Positions 1-9,226 of a stretch of 64,000 nt of DNA are shown here, in pieces; positions within the stretch are counted from its first letter, which is position 1; every line of letters starts with the position of its first letter. The stretch is taken from positions 98,062-162,061 of the forward strand of contig JAEWHP010000019.1 in the NCBI GenBank assembly GCA_023387735.1. The letters are read 5' to 3'. Source of the stretch: Pseudomonadota bacterium (lineage in GTDB: Bacteria > Pseudomonadota > Alphaproteobacteria > Rhizobiales > Xanthobacteraceae). The notes under the pieces were generated by a model. It had not been told where the DNA came from. It was given only the letters and a program-made list of their open reading frames with translations, and made no database searches. The position numbers were made by a program, and so were the translations under genes.

Positions 1-11
1 CGGGATAGCGC

Positions 12-30
12 GCCCCGTCGCGGGGCATTT
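12..30 (+). terminator. Short GC hairpin at left edge
   Basis: GCCCCG (12-17) and CGGGGC (21-26) form a 6-bp stem with a 3-base loop followed by ATTT. It could end a gene lying left of the window. The T tract is weak. Confidence 0.3.
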
Positions 31-172
31 GATCATGACGACGCCCATCATGCTCCTCGCTTGCTGTACTTGTTTGCGGCGTGTCGGTCCGCCGTCGGCT
101 GGAGTGCGTCCTTCTCGATGGGGGCGCTGGTTCCGGCCGATCCCGGCGGGGCTTCGAAGGTTTGAATGCGGA

Positions 173-646
173 CTAGGAGGTCTTTTGCAGCGCGCTGGCA
201 AAGCCCTTCTTGATCGGCTCGGCAGTTTCAGTCGCGACCTTTCGCGCAAGCTCCCAAAGCTCCCGCCCTTGCGCGGTCGTGGTTTCGAAGTTCTTGCGGC
301 TATGGGTTGCGGAGAGTTGCAGGAGTTCCGAAGGCGATTTCGTGCCCAGCAGATGGCGGACAAAATCGAATGCCGAATGGGTGTTCGCGCCCTGGAACTC
401 GATGACCTTGGCGGTGTAGTCCGCGACGCCTCTGGCGCTTGTCGAATAGGCTTCTTTGAGAACGTCAGTGAACGCTCCCGAGGCCGCATTCAGTCTCTCA
501 CAACTCGCCTTCGCTCGCGCCAGGCTCTGCTCGGTCATTCCGTTGAAGATCTCCGGCGAGGCAAAGAACGGCAGGCCCAGACCATGCCCCACATCCGTGC
601 CGGCTTTCGGATTGGTGTTCGCTTCTTTCGTGTTGGCTTCACTCAC
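173..646 (-). CDS. Phasin family protein
   Basis: This 157-residue protein matches the phasin family, which coats polyhydroxyalkanoate granules in the cytoplasm. A helical, amphipathic central part (about residues 45-145) contains family-like segments such as YTAKVIEFQGANTHSAFDF followed by a Ser/Ala-rich stretch. There is no signal peptide and no membrane segment. The reading frame starts with GTG at 646, with AAGGAC upstream at suitable spacing. No PHA synthase is nearby, so the granule role comes from the family and not from context. It stands alone, 190 bp from the MFS gene, which is on the same strand. Confidence 0.8.
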   Translation of the reverse strand: MSEANTKEANTNPKAGTDVGHGLGLPFFASPEIFNGMTEQSLARAKASCERLNAASGAFTDVLKEAYSTSARGVADYTAKVIEFQGANTHSAFDFVRHLLGTKSPSELLQLSATHSRKNFETTTAQGRELWELARKVATETAEPIKKGFASALQKTS

Positions 647-835
647 AGCTTTGATGTCCTTTTACTCGTTACCGAATCGACAGGACTGCGAAGCGCACGC
701 CCGGTCGGGCTTCGATATGACCGACTCGCGCGCGAGCGTCCGTTCGCTTCCTGACTCTCACGCCGGATTTTTTTGAGTGTCGGCTGTCATGATTTCGTCA
801 CAGCCAGCTGAGCCGCCGCGACGACGGGTGCGCAA

Positions 836-2311
836 TCAACCCAGCCGCTGGTCGCGCGCGTCCCCGGTGCCTTCGCTGGCGGCCTTGGTCGCCGCTTTTT
901 CCGCGCCCTTGCGGCTGGAAATCTCGACGGCCTTGCGACCTGAAATCTCGTGGCCGGCGTCATCCGGCATCTGCCAGAAGAAGTAAGCTGACACGGCCGA
1001 GATGACGGCAACCACGATGAAAGCAGGTCCAAACACGCTGTCACTTAGTTCGGTGACGCCTTGGTAGAGCATCGTCGATTCCACCGAGAACGCGCCGACG
1101 GCGACGCCGGCCGAGATCGCCAGTTGCTGGTTGACGCTGACGAGCGTGGTGGCGCGGCTCATCTGCGCCGGCTCGACTTCGGCATAAGCGACGGTGTTGA
1201 TCGCGGTGAACTGCAGCGAGCGGAAGAAGCCGCCGACCACAAGGATGATGAAAATCAAAAGCAGCGGCGTCGACACCGTGAACAGGGCGCATGCCGCGAG
1301 GAAGACTGCACTGATGATGGCATTGACCGCCATCAGGTTGCGGAAGCCGAAGGTGCGGATGATGCGCGCAGCGAGCGTCTTCATGCCCATGGCGCCGACG
1401 GCGGAAGAAAACGTCACCAGGCCGGATTGGAACGGCGACAGTCCAAAGCCTTCCTGCATCAACAGCGGCAGCAGGAACGGCAGCGCACCGATGCCGAGCC
1501 GGAACAGGAAGCCGCCGATGATGCTGGCACGCATGGTGGAGAGGCGAAGCAGCGAGAAATCCAGCACCGGCGATCCGGTTCGCCGCGCGTGAATGACGTA
1601 GAGCGTCATCGAGATCGAGCCGACCGCGACGAGGCCGACGATGATCGGCCAGGGCAGCAGGTTGAGGCCGGCGACCGAAAGGCCGAAGGCGATGCCGGCA
1701 AGGCCGATGCCGGCCAGCACCAGTCCGTAAAGATCGAAGCGCTCAGGGTCTTCGCTCTTGATCGGGTCGATGTACTTCATCGCCATGAAGATGCCGAGCA
1801 GCCCGATCGGGATGTTGATCAGGAAGATCCAGTGCCAGGAGAAATAGGTGGTGATGAAGCCGCCGAGCGGCGGACCGATCACCGGCCCGATCAGCGCCGG
1901 CACCGTCACCCAGGTCATGGCGTTGACCAGCGCGCTCTTGTCGATCGAACGCAGCAGCACCAGCCGGCCGACCGGCGTCATCATCGCCCCGCCCATGCCT
2001 TGCAGGATGCGCGCGATCACGAAATGGGTGACGTTCTGCGACAGAGCGCAGCCGACCGATCCCACCATGAAGACGGCAATGGCGACCGAGAACACCATGC
2101 GCGGGCCGAAGCGGTCGGCGGTCCAGCCGCTGGCCGGAATGAACACGGCCAGCGAGAGCAGGTAGGAGGTGATCGCGAGCTTCAGCGTCAGCGGGCTGGT
2201 GCCGATATCGGCCGCGATCGCCGGCAGCGAGGTCGCAATCACCGTCGAGTCCATGTTCTCCATGAACAGGGCGGTGGCCACGATGAGCGGGATCAGGCGT
2301 TCTTTGGTCAT
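836..2311 (-). CDS. MFS transporter, DHA2 (EmrB/QacA-like) family
   Basis: A 491-residue inner-membrane proton-coupled exporter of the major facilitator superfamily. The N-terminus (ALFMENMDSTVIATSLPAIA) is the typical DHA2 helix 1 with the conserved D. Helix 4 carries RILQGMGGAMMTPVGRL, and motif C-like GPVIGPPLGG marks helix 5. The length and about 14 predicted hydrophobic segments fit drug or solvent exporters. The C-terminal tail after about residue 455 is hydrophilic and rich in K, A and E. No periplasmic adaptor (EmrA) gene is adjacent, so it may act alone. The substrate cannot be read from sequence. Confidence 0.9.
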   Translation of the reverse strand: MTKERLIPLIVATALFMENMDSTVIATSLPAIAADIGTSPLTLKLAITSYLLSLAVFIPASGWTADRFGPRMVFSVAIAVFMVGSVGCALSQNVTHFVIARILQGMGGAMMTPVGRLVLLRSIDKSALVNAMTWVTVPALIGPVIGPPLGGFITTYFSWHWIFLINIPIGLLGIFMAMKYIDPIKSEDPERFDLYGLVLAGIGLAGIAFGLSVAGLNLLPWPIIVGLVAVGSISMTLYVIHARRTGSPVLDFSLLRLSTMRASIIGGFLFRLGIGALPFLLPLLMQEGFGLSPFQSGLVTFSSAVGAMGMKTLAARIIRTFGFRNLMAVNAIISAVFLAACALFTVSTPLLLIFIILVVGGFFRSLQFTAINTVAYAEVEPAQMSRATTLVSVNQQLAISAGVAVGAFSVESTMLYQGVTELSDSVFGPAFIVVAVISAVSAYFFWQMPDDAGHEISGRKAVEISSRKGAEKAATKAASEGTGDARDQRLG

Positions 2312-2455
2312 CGGCGGAATCGGCAGACCGGATCAGAAGGCAGGCGAGGGGCCTGTATCATCCCCCCGTCACACAAGCCATTGCAGAACCGGGCAAACCA
2401 CCTAAATCCAGCGTGACGCTGGTATGCACCGCCAGACGCCGGAGGGTCTTAGACC

Positions 2456-2704
2456 ATGATCTACGTTCTCGCCGCCTTGTTGCCGCCGCTCGGCCTGCTG
2501 CTGAACGGGCAGCCGTTTTCGGCTGTCTTCAACGTGGTCCTGATCGTGTTTTGCCTGGTTTTCGGCCTGATTTTCAATGTGCTGCTGCTGGTGCCCTCGG
2601 CGCATGCCCTGATCTTGGTTCACATGAAGCGGGAGGACCGTCGCCACCGGGAGGTCGTGGAAGCGATCCGCCAGCACGGCCCGCCGCCTGGGTATCAGCG
2701 CTAA
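2456..2704 (+). CDS. Small two-helix membrane protein, Pmp3/YqaE-like
   Basis: This 82-residue protein has two hydrophobic helices (about residues 2-17 and 24-52) and a charged C-terminal tail. The pattern LAALLPPLGLLLNGQ, then a turn and a second helix ending in a pre-tail H, resembles Pmp3/YqaE (UPF0057) proteins, which affect membrane potential and stress tolerance. The loop is longer and less glycine-rich than in classical Pmp3, so the family match is tentative. Confidence 0.6.
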   Translation: MIYVLAALLPPLGLLLNGQPFSAVFNVVLIVFCLVFGLIFNVLLLVPSAHALILVHMKREDRRHREVVEAIRQHGPPPGYQR

Positions 2705-2901
2705 ATCCTTTCAAAAGCGGGTATTTCCCGAAAAACCTGTGCATGGCGGCCAAACGCTTTGATTCGGCGTGCGGCCATGCTATCGACCACCGTCAACCCC
2801 ACCGATGGGCTTCGATTCGACGGCGATGCCGGTAGCAGCGCCGAAGGCGACGTTCATCCAGAGTACTGATCGCGGCGGACTGCCGCCGAAAGGAGTTGGC
2901 A

Positions 2902-4392
2902 ATGGCGCAGGGACTTCAGGCTATCCGCGAAGCCTTCACGTTCGACGATGTGCTTCTCAAGCCCGGTCTCTCGGATATCCTGCCCTCGGAGGCCGATATC
3001 CGCTCCCGCGTCACCCGCGCGATCCCGCTGAACATCCCGATCATTGCCTCCGCAATGGACACCGTCACCGAAGCGCGCATGGCGATCGCGATGGCGCAGG
3101 CCGGCGGCGTCGGGGTCATCCACCGCAATTTCGATCCCGAGGGGCAGGCCGCCCAGGTCCGCCAGGTCAAGAAGTACGAATCCGGAATGGTGGTCAATCC
3201 GCTGACCATCGGTCCCGATGCGATGTTGTCAGACGCGCTGGCGCTGATGAACGACCACGGCTTTTCCGGTATTCCCGTCGTCACGGGCGGCAGCAAGAAC
3301 GCTCCCGGCAGGCTGGTCGGCATTCTGACCAACCGCGACGTCCGCTTTGCCACCGATCCGAAGCAAAAAGTCTCGGAACTGATGACGCATGAAAACCTCG
3401 TCACGGTGCGCGAGGGCGTCGGCCAGGACGAGGCCAAGCGGATGCTGCACAAGCATCGCATCGAAAAGCTGCTTGTCGTCGACGACCAGTACCGCTGCGT
3501 CGGCCTGATCACGGTCAAGGACATGGAAAAAGCGGTCGCGCATCCGCTCGCCTGCAAGGACTCTCAGGGCCGCCTGCGGGTGGCCGCCGCGACCACGGTG
3601 GGCGAGGGCGGCTTCGAGCGCACCGAGCGGCTGATCGATGCCGGCGTCGATCTCATCGTCGTCGACACCGCGCACGGCCATTCCTCGCGCGTGCTGGAAG
3701 CCGTCAACCGCATCAAGCGGCTGTCGAATGCCGTGCAGGTGATCGCCGGCAACATCGCCACCAAGGACGGTGCGCAGGCGCTGATCGATGCGGGTGCGGA
3801 TTCGATCAAGGTCGGCATCGGCCCCGGTTCGATCTGCACCACGCGCATCGTCGCCGGTGTCGGGGTGCCGCAGCTCACCGCGATCATGGATGCGGTCGAG
3901 GCCGCCAAGAAAGCCGACGTGCCCGTCATCGCCGATGGCGGCATCAAATATTCCGGCGATCTCGCCAAGGCGCTCGCCGCCGGCGCCGACATCGCCATGG
4001 TCGGTTCGCTGCTCGCCGGCACCGACGAGACGCCGGGCGAAGTGTTTTTGTGGCAGGGCCGTTCGTACAAGGCCTATCGTGGCATGGGCTCGGTCGGCGC
4101 GATGGCGCGCGGCTCGGCCGACCGCTACTTCCAGCAGGACATCAAGGACACGCTGAAGCTGGTGCCGGAAGGCATCGAGGGCCAGGTGCCTTATAAAGGC
4201 CCGGTCGGCAACGTCATGCACCAGCTCGCCGGCGGACTCCGTGCCGCGATGGGCTATGTCGGCGCCCGCAACCTCGCCGAATTCCACGAAAAGGCGCAGT
4301 TCGTCCGCATCACCGGCGCGGGCCTGCGCGAAAGCCACGTCCACGACGTGACGATTACCCGGGAAAGCCCGAACTATCCGGGCGGGGTGTAA
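2902..4392 (+). CDS. guaB: IMP dehydrogenase
   Basis: Oxidises IMP to XMP with NAD, the committed step of GMP synthesis, in the cytosol. The 496-residue protein has the full family layout: FTFDDVLLKPG at the N-terminus, two CBS domains (about residues 95-215), the catalytic loop GPGSICTTRIV with nucleophilic Cys312, and the flap region ending in YKGPVGNVMHQL. ATG at 2902 is preferred because AAGGAG at 2889-2894 is spaced 7 nt from it; the in-frame TTG at 2896 would sit on the ribosome site. guaA lies 20 kb downstream in this window. Confidence 0.97.
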   Translation: MAQGLQAIREAFTFDDVLLKPGLSDILPSEADIRSRVTRAIPLNIPIIASAMDTVTEARMAIAMAQAGGVGVIHRNFDPEGQAAQVRQVKKYESGMVVNPLTIGPDAMLSDALALMNDHGFSGIPVVTGGSKNAPGRLVGILTNRDVRFATDPKQKVSELMTHENLVTVREGVGQDEAKRMLHKHRIEKLLVVDDQYRCVGLITVKDMEKAVAHPLACKDSQGRLRVAAATTVGEGGFERTERLIDAGVDLIVVDTAHGHSSRVLEAVNRIKRLSNAVQVIAGNIATKDGAQALIDAGADSIKVGIGPGSICTTRIVAGVGVPQLTAIMDAVEAAKKADVPVIADGGIKYSGDLAKALAAGADIAMVGSLLAGTDETPGEVFLWQGRSYKAYRGMGSVGAMARGSADRYFQQDIKDTLKLVPEGIEGQVPYKGPVGNVMHQLAGGLRAAMGYVGARNLAEFHEKAQFVRITGAGLRESHVHDVTITRESPNYPGGV

Positions 4393-4400
4393 TAGAGCGC

Positions 4401-4477
4401 CGTCATTCCGGGGCGCGAAGCGAACCCGGAATCTCGAGATTCCGGGTTCGATGCTTCGCATCGCCCCGGAATGACGG
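4401..4477. repeat. Dispersed palindromic repeat, family A copy 1
   Basis: Long imperfect palindrome that begins GTCATTCCGGGGCG and ends CGCCCCGGAATGAC, with a central perfect palindrome around CGGAATCTCGAGATTCCG. It starts 9 bp after guaB and may also work as its transcription terminator. A second, inverted copy of the same family is at 24119-24214. Confidence 0.8.
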
Positions 4478-4490
4478 GCGTCTCAACACC

Positions 4491-4566
4491 GTCATTGCGA
4501 GCGCAGCGAAGCAATCCATTTCACCGCTTGCGGAGGCGTGGACTGCTTCGCTACGCTCGCAATGAC
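4491..4566. repeat. Dispersed palindromic repeat, family B
   Basis: Terminal inverted arms GTCATTGCGAGCG and CGCTCGCAATGAC with inner arms containing AGCGAAGCA and TGCTTCGCT. It lies directly after the family A repeat and ends about 15 bp before the ribosome site of the next gene. The design (about 75 bp, nested palindromes, intergenic) matches the other repeats in the window, but the sequence is different. Confidence 0.8.
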
Positions 4567-4597
4567 GAAGAACAATAACATCCGGAGGAAACTTCCC

Positions 4598-5623
4598 ATG
4601 TCCGCATCGGCCAAACGCATCGTCCTCGCCGCGCGTCCCGCTGGCGAACCCAAGCCAGAAAATTTCCGCCTCGAGGAATGCCCCATACCGACGCCCGGCG
4701 CCGGTGAAGTCCTGCTCCGCACGATCTGGCTTTCGCTCGATCCCTACATGCGCGGGCGCATGAGCGACGGGCCGTCCTACGCCCAGCCGGTGCCGGTCGG
4801 CGGCGTCATGGAGGCCGGCACCGTCAGCGAAGTGATCGCGTCGAACAATCCCGCCTTTGCCAAAGGCGACATCGTGCTGTCACGCGCCGGCTGGCAGACG
4901 CATGCGATCTCCGACGGCAAGGGGCTCGCCAAGATCGATCCGAAGCTGGCGCCGATCTCGACCGCCATCGGCGTGCTCGGCATGCCCGGCATGACCGCGT
5001 ATACGGGCCTGCTCGACATCGGCAAGCCGCAGCCGGGCGAAACCGTCGTCGTCGCGGCAGCCTCCGGCGCGGTCGGCTCGGCCGTCGGCCAGATCGCGAA
5101 GATCAAGGGCGCGCGCGCCATCGGCATCGCCGGCGGCAAGGAGAAGTGCGATTACGTCAAGAAAGAGCTCGGCTTCGACGATTGCCTGGATCATCGCGAT
5201 CCGGACCTGGCCACGAAGCTGAAGGATGCCTGTCCGAAAGGCATCGATGTCTATTTCGAGAACGTCGGCGGCGCGGTGTTCGAGGCGGTGTTCCCGCTGC
5301 TCAACGCGTTTGCGCGCGTGCCCGTGTGCGGCCTGATCTCCGAATACAACAATTTCGGCGAGACCAGCCCGAAATGGGCCGGCAAGATGATGCGCGCGGT
5401 GCTCACCAAGCGGTTGACCATCCGCGGCTTCATCGTCAGCGATTTCGCCGCGCGCCACGGCGACTTCCTGCGCGACATGTCGCAATGGGTGCGCGAGGGC
5501 AAGGTCAAGCACAAGGAGTTCGTCACCGAAGGTCTCGAGAGCGCGCCGGCCGCGTTCATGGGCCTTCTCAAGGGCGCCAATTTCGGCAAGCAGCTGGTGC
5601 GCGTAGGGCCGGACAAGGCGTAA
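4598..5623 (+). CDS. NADP-dependent oxidoreductase, zinc-free MDR (leukotriene B4 dehydrogenase-like)
   Basis: A 341-residue medium-chain dehydrogenase/reductase related to prostaglandin reductase/YncB/CurA enzymes, which reduce the double bond of alpha,beta-unsaturated ketones with NADPH. The Rossmann segment AAASGAVGSAVGQIAKIKG is at about residues 152-170. The structural and catalytic zinc cysteine motifs of true alcohol dehydrogenases are absent, as expected in this branch. The start is ATG 4598, preceded by CCGGAGGAA at good spacing; the frame is open further upstream, but only into the family B repeat. It probably shares a transcript with the SDR gene 29 bp downstream. Confidence 0.9.
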   Translation: MSASAKRIVLAARPAGEPKPENFRLEECPIPTPGAGEVLLRTIWLSLDPYMRGRMSDGPSYAQPVPVGGVMEAGTVSEVIASNNPAFAKGDIVLSRAGWQTHAISDGKGLAKIDPKLAPISTAIGVLGMPGMTAYTGLLDIGKPQPGETVVVAAASGAVGSAVGQIAKIKGARAIGIAGGKEKCDYVKKELGFDDCLDHRDPDLATKLKDACPKGIDVYFENVGGAVFEAVFPLLNAFARVPVCGLISEYNNFGETSPKWAGKMMRAVLTKRLTIRGFIVSDFAARHGDFLRDMSQWVREGKVKHKEFVTEGLESAPAAFMGLLKGANFGKQLVRVGPDKA

Positions 5624-5652
5624 GCCGTCACAACATCTCGGAGAAGATGAAC

Positions 5653-6423
5653 ATGGCAGGAATTCTGGAAGGCAAGGTCGCGCTCGTCACCGGCGGCGCT
5701 TCCGGCATCGGACAGGCGACCGCGGTGGTGATGGCGCGGGAAGGGGCGCGCGTGGCGGTCGCCGACCGCGCCGAGGCGGACGCCGCAGGGACGGTGGCGC
5801 TGATCAACGCCGCCGGCGGCCAGGCGATCGCGATCGGCGGCGACGTCACGCGCGAGACCGATGTGGCCGCGATGGTGGCGCGCACGGTCTCGGCCTTCGG
5901 GCGGATCGATTGCGCGTTCAACAATGCCGGCATCGCGCCGCGCGCCGTCGGCCCGGCGGGCCATCGTCTCCACGAACTCAGCCAGGAGGCGTTCGACCGC
6001 ATGCTCGCGGTCAACCTCACCGGCGTGTTCCTCTGCCTCAAGCACGAAGTGAGGCAGATGCTGGCGCAGGGCGGTGGCGGCGCGATCGTCAACACGGCTT
6101 CGATCGCAGGCCTGATCGGCCTCGCCACCTCGGGCCATTATGTCGCCGCCAAGCACGGCGTGGTCGGCCTGACCAAGAGTGCGGCGATCGAATATGCCCA
6201 GGACGGCATCCGCGTGAACTGCGTCAATCCGGGCTACATCACCACCCCGATGACGAAGGAGACGATCGCCGAGCGCGGCGACGAGATCCTGGCCAAGGTG
6301 CCGATGCGGCGCATGGGCGTTCCCGGTGAGATCGCGGAAGCGGTGGCCTGGATGTGCTCGGACAGGGCGTCGTTCATGACCGGCGCAGCGCACGTCGTCG
6401 ACGGCGGATACTACGCGGCGTAG
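5653..6423 (+). CDS. SDR family oxidoreductase
   Basis: A 256-residue classical short-chain dehydrogenase. Visible motifs are TGGASGIG (nucleotide binding), NNAGIAP, the catalytic Ser in NTASIAG, YVAAK as the YxxxK pair, and the family C-terminus ending VVDGGYYAA. It oxidises or reduces a hydroxyl/ketone on an unknown substrate with NAD(P). ATG 5653 gives a 9-nt spacer to GGAG at 5640; ATG 5647 is an in-frame alternative that is too close to it. The gene follows the MDR oxidoreductase closely, which suggests co-expression. Confidence 0.9.
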   Translation: MAGILEGKVALVTGGASGIGQATAVVMAREGARVAVADRAEADAAGTVALINAAGGQAIAIGGDVTRETDVAAMVARTVSAFGRIDCAFNNAGIAPRAVGPAGHRLHELSQEAFDRMLAVNLTGVFLCLKHEVRQMLAQGGGGAIVNTASIAGLIGLATSGHYVAAKHGVVGLTKSAAIEYAQDGIRVNCVNPGYITTPMTKETIAERGDEILAKVPMRRMGVPGEIAEAVAWMCSDRASFMTGAAHVVDGGYYAA

Positions 6424-6454
6424 CGTGCGTGGCGGGCTGGGGCAGGCGACGATG

Positions 6455-7288
6455 TTACGTCGCCTTGCCGAGCACCTCGTCCAGCCCGACGTCGATCTGC
6501 CCCGGCGCGCGGACGTGGCGCACCTCAAAACTGTCGGGCGCAAAGCGATATTCCACCAGCCCGGTTTCCTTGACGCCGATCGCTTCCTGCATCCGGTCAG
6601 GAATGACGAATCCGGCGGATGGCGCCCAGACGTGGCGCGTGTGGCCAAAGGTGAAGTCGCGCCGCTGATGGACGTGGCCGGAGGCGACCAGCCGCAGATC
6701 GACCACTGAGAGCATCTCGATCAGGTCCTTGCGCCGGGGCTGCGGGACGTAGCGGATTGCGCACGATTCAAGCTCGGGATCTTCGGGCGTGTTCAGGAAC
6801 AGCGGCTTGTGCAGGAACAGCGCCACCGGCTTGCCGCCGGCTTTCGATAGTTCCGATTTCAGCCAGTCGAACTGTTCGGCTTCGCTGTCGATCCCGGTGT
6901 TCATGATCAGCGAGTTCAGCCCGATAAAGCACCAGCCGGCCTCGTCGAAGCGCCAGCGGTCTTCGCCGACCACGGCGAGATAGTTCTTCCGCTCCTTCTC
7001 GGTCGCCGGCTGCTTCGGCGCGGGGCCGATCGCCGTCGGATTGTCGCCGAGGTCGTGGTTGCCGGGCAGATGACGGCACGGCACAGGCAGTGCGTCGTGT
7101 AACTCTTTGGCGAATTCGAGATCGCTGCGGCTGGTCGGCCCGTCGAAGGAGAGATCGCCGCTGTTGATGACGAGATCCGGCCGCGTCGCGTCGATATGTT
7201 CGCTGACGCGGTGAAAATTATCGGTCAGCATTTGCAGGCGGCGGGCGAGGTGGGTATCGGAAATTTGCGTCAGGCGAAATTCGGTCAT
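6455..7288 (-). CDS. Metallophosphoesterase (calcineurin-like, CpdA-type)
   Basis: A 277-residue cytosolic phosphoesterase with a binuclear metal site. The ligand motifs are in the usual order: ISDTHL near residue 10, NSGDLS near 42, PGNHD near 75, LFLHKP in the middle, and SGHVHQ near the C-terminus. This is the class III cyclic nucleotide phosphodiesterase/ICC pattern. The substrate may be cAMP or another phosphodiester and is not decided by sequence. The gene converges on the SDR gene with a 31-bp gap. Confidence 0.9.
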   Translation of the reverse strand: MTEFRLTQISDTHLARRLQMLTDNFHRVSEHIDATRPDLVINSGDLSFDGPTSRSDLEFAKELHDALPVPCRHLPGNHDLGDNPTAIGPAPKQPATEKERKNYLAVVGEDRWRFDEAGWCFIGLNSLIMNTGIDSEAEQFDWLKSELSKAGGKPVALFLHKPLFLNTPEDPELESCAIRYVPQPRRKDLIEMLSVVDLRLVASGHVHQRRDFTFGHTRHVWAPSAGFVIPDRMQEAIGVKETGLVEYRFAPDSFEVRHVRAPGQIDVGLDEVLGKAT

Positions 7289-7348
7289 GCAATATTCCTT
7301 TCGGCCCGATCATATTAGGCCGGAAAGTCGGAACGATGACATTCAGTT

Positions 7349-7450
7349 GTCGTACCCGCGAAGGCGGGTACCAAGTACGCCGCGGCTTCTCGGTTCATGC
7401 ACCGGCGTCTCTGGAATACTGGATCACCCGCGTTCGCGGGTGATGACGAC
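7349..7450. repeat. Dispersed palindromic repeat, family C
   Basis: Two short hairpins, GTACCCGCGAAGGCGGGTAC at the left and CACCCGCGTTCGCGGGTG at the right, enclose about 55 bp and are bounded by GTCGT/ATGACGAC-like ends. It fills most of the gap between the phosphoesterase and the hydrolase. Confidence 0.75.
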
Positions 7451-7476
7451 CGGTTGTGCGGCGATATGCGGTGCGC

Positions 7477-8445
7477 TCACCCCAGCGTCCGTCGCCAGAA
7501 GGCCAGCATGTCTGCTTTAAACAACTCTGCCTCACCATCGCGACTGCCGATTTTTGCGCCCTTGCGGCCGTAGCCGGCTTTCAGCGCGTAGACCATCAGG
7601 TCGCGATCGACGAGCTTGCTGTCCCCGGCACCGGTGAGCGGATGGACGAAGGCGCCGTCATTGCCGATATAGATCGTCGGCGCGGCGGGAGACACCGAGG
7701 CGTCCGCGACGTTCTCGATTTCGGTGCCGCGGTCGAAGCTATGGTGTGCGCCGCCGATCAGCCGCATCGTCACCTTGCCTCCGGAAAGACGGATGGCCTG
7801 GCAGTGGCCCTGCACCTGCATCGGCGAGCACCACTCGTCCGCATCGCCCATGATGATTCGTATTTCAGTCTCATCGACGGAGGGATCGAGGAACTGGTGA
7901 CCGCTCCACGGATAGGCCGCGAGCACGCTGCGAAAGCCTGCGCCGTCGCCGACGACAGCGTCGGCAAAGCGGCGGGTCGCAGCGGTCAGCACCGCGGACC
8001 CGCCGCGGCTATGGCCTTGCGCACCGATCCTCGAGGTGTCGATGTCGGGATGCGTTGACAGCACCTTCCAGGCCGCCAGCACGTCGTAGGCGCTGGCGGC
8101 AAACGAGAACTGGGTCTGGTCGGCGACGGTGGATGTCACGTCACGCGCGCCAAAGCCGTCGAGCACGAACGCCGCAAAGCCATCGTCGGATACCGCTTCG
8201 GCGTGTGCGAGGTGCGATGGCGCGACGCCCAGGCTGCCCGGTATCACCATGACAAGCGGAAACTTCCCGCCAGCCTTTCGGTGGTCCGACGGCGGCAGGA
8301 ACAGCTTCCCGTCGATGGTCAATCCGGGCAATTCCGCGGCGCGGCTTATGACCTGAAAATAGTTGAGGGGATTGGCGGTGGGAATTTCGAAGTTCTGCCC
8401 TTTGGCGCCGTTCCTGAAAACGATGTCCTGATCGCGAAATCGCAA
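7477..8445 (-). CDS. Dienelactone hydrolase-like alpha/beta hydrolase
   Basis: A 322-residue cytosolic alpha/beta hydrolase. The nucleophile elbow GHSRGG is near residue 149; an acidic residue follows in IMGDADEW and the histidine in IGGAHHSFD. The pattern around the elbow, and the conserved start of the fold (VIPGSLGVAPSH), place it in the DLH family. The active-site nucleophile is Ser and not Cys as in true dienelactone hydrolases. The substrate is unknown; an ester or lactone is likely. Confidence 0.8.
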   Translation of the reverse strand: MRFRDQDIVFRNGAKGQNFEIPTANPLNYFQVISRAAELPGLTIDGKLFLPPSDHRKAGGKFPLVMVIPGSLGVAPSHLAHAEAVSDDGFAAFVLDGFGARDVTSTVADQTQFSFAASAYDVLAAWKVLSTHPDIDTSRIGAQGHSRGGSAVLTAATRRFADAVVGDGAGFRSVLAAYPWSGHQFLDPSVDETEIRIIMGDADEWCSPMQVQGHCQAIRLSGGKVTMRLIGGAHHSFDRGTEIENVADASVSPAAPTIYIGNDGAFVHPLTGAGDSKLVDRDLMVYALKAGYGRKGAKIGSRDGEAELFKADMLAFWRRTLG

Positions 8446-8794
8446 GTTGCTGTCCTCCCGGGGCTCTTTTTCTGGCAGCCGTCAGGAATACAGTAGAGTC
8501 AGGTTTTCCCGCCAAGGCAAATAAGGCACGGTAATTTCACGCGACAAGGCGGTCGGTTCGAGTGGTTCGGGGCGGCGCGCGGCGCCGGTCGCGATCGGGT
8601 GGTGATTCACATCGCCCGTTCACGGGGGGCTTCATGGCGGGATTCATGGCCGGCTCGAGATCAGAACCATCTGTATTCTCGATAGTTGGGCATTTGGGCT
8701 CCCGCTGCGGTTCAAGCAGGACCGGGCGGGTTTGTCAGGCGGACTGCCCGCCGTTAAGAACTTAATTTGCCACATTGGCCTGGGGGAGATTCTC
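8446..8794. other. Intergenic region, divergent promoters
   Basis: About 350 bp between two divergent genes. The only structure seen is an inverted repeat GGCGGG (8726) and CCCGCC (8748) about 45 bp before the MAPEG gene. No convincing coding frame or operator was found. Confidence 0.4.
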
Positions 8795-9217
8795 ATGTCG
8801 CTTCAAATGGTTTTGCTGCCGGTCTTCGTCCAAGTCGGGCTCACCTTCTTCCTGCTGCTGTGGATGGCAACGGCCCGCACCAGCGCGGTGAAGGGCCGGG
8901 AAACCAGCTTGAAGGACATCGCGGCGGGACAGCCGAAATATCCGGCCCGGACCGCCCAGGTCGGCAATTGCTTCGCCAACCAGTTCGAAGTACCGGTGCT
9001 GTTCTACTTCCTGATCGCGCTGGCGCTGCCGCTGCGCCGCGCGGATCTCTTCATCGTGCTGATGTCCTGGGTGTTCGTGGTCACGCGCTTCGCCCATGCC
9101 GGCATTTTCGTCACCACCAACAACATCCAGCAGCGCAGCATGGCCTGGTTCGCCGGCGCGCTGGTGCTGCTGGCGATGTGGATCTACTTCGCAGTGAAGC
9201 TGCTGCTGCTCATCTAG
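8795..9217 (+). CDS. MAPEG family membrane protein
   Basis: A 140-residue integral membrane protein with four hydrophobic segments. The MAPEG (eicosanoid and glutathione metabolism) signature is seen in the stretch around GNCFANQFEVPVLFY. Bacterial members are mostly uncharacterised; some have glutathione transferase or peroxidase activity. ATG 8795 was chosen because GGGGGAG sits 8 nt upstream. The rRNA methyltransferase gene starts 9 bp after its stop, so the two are probably co-transcribed. Confidence 0.85.
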   Translation: MSLQMVLLPVFVQVGLTFFLLLWMATARTSAVKGRETSLKDIAAGQPKYPARTAQVGNCFANQFEVPVLFYFLIALALPLRRADLFIVLMSWVFVVTRFAHAGIFVTTNNIQQRSMAWFAGALVLLAMWIYFAVKLLLLI

Positions 9218-9226
9218 AAAGCCATC

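Noticed and set aside
1061..2416. Long forward reading frame of 451 codons
   Set aside because: It is the antisense of the MFS gene; composition is a GC-driven shadow rich in R, D, H, with no domain.
3229..4461. Long reverse reading frame over guaB
   Set aside because: Shadow of guaB in the opposite strand; the guaB frame has every expected motif.
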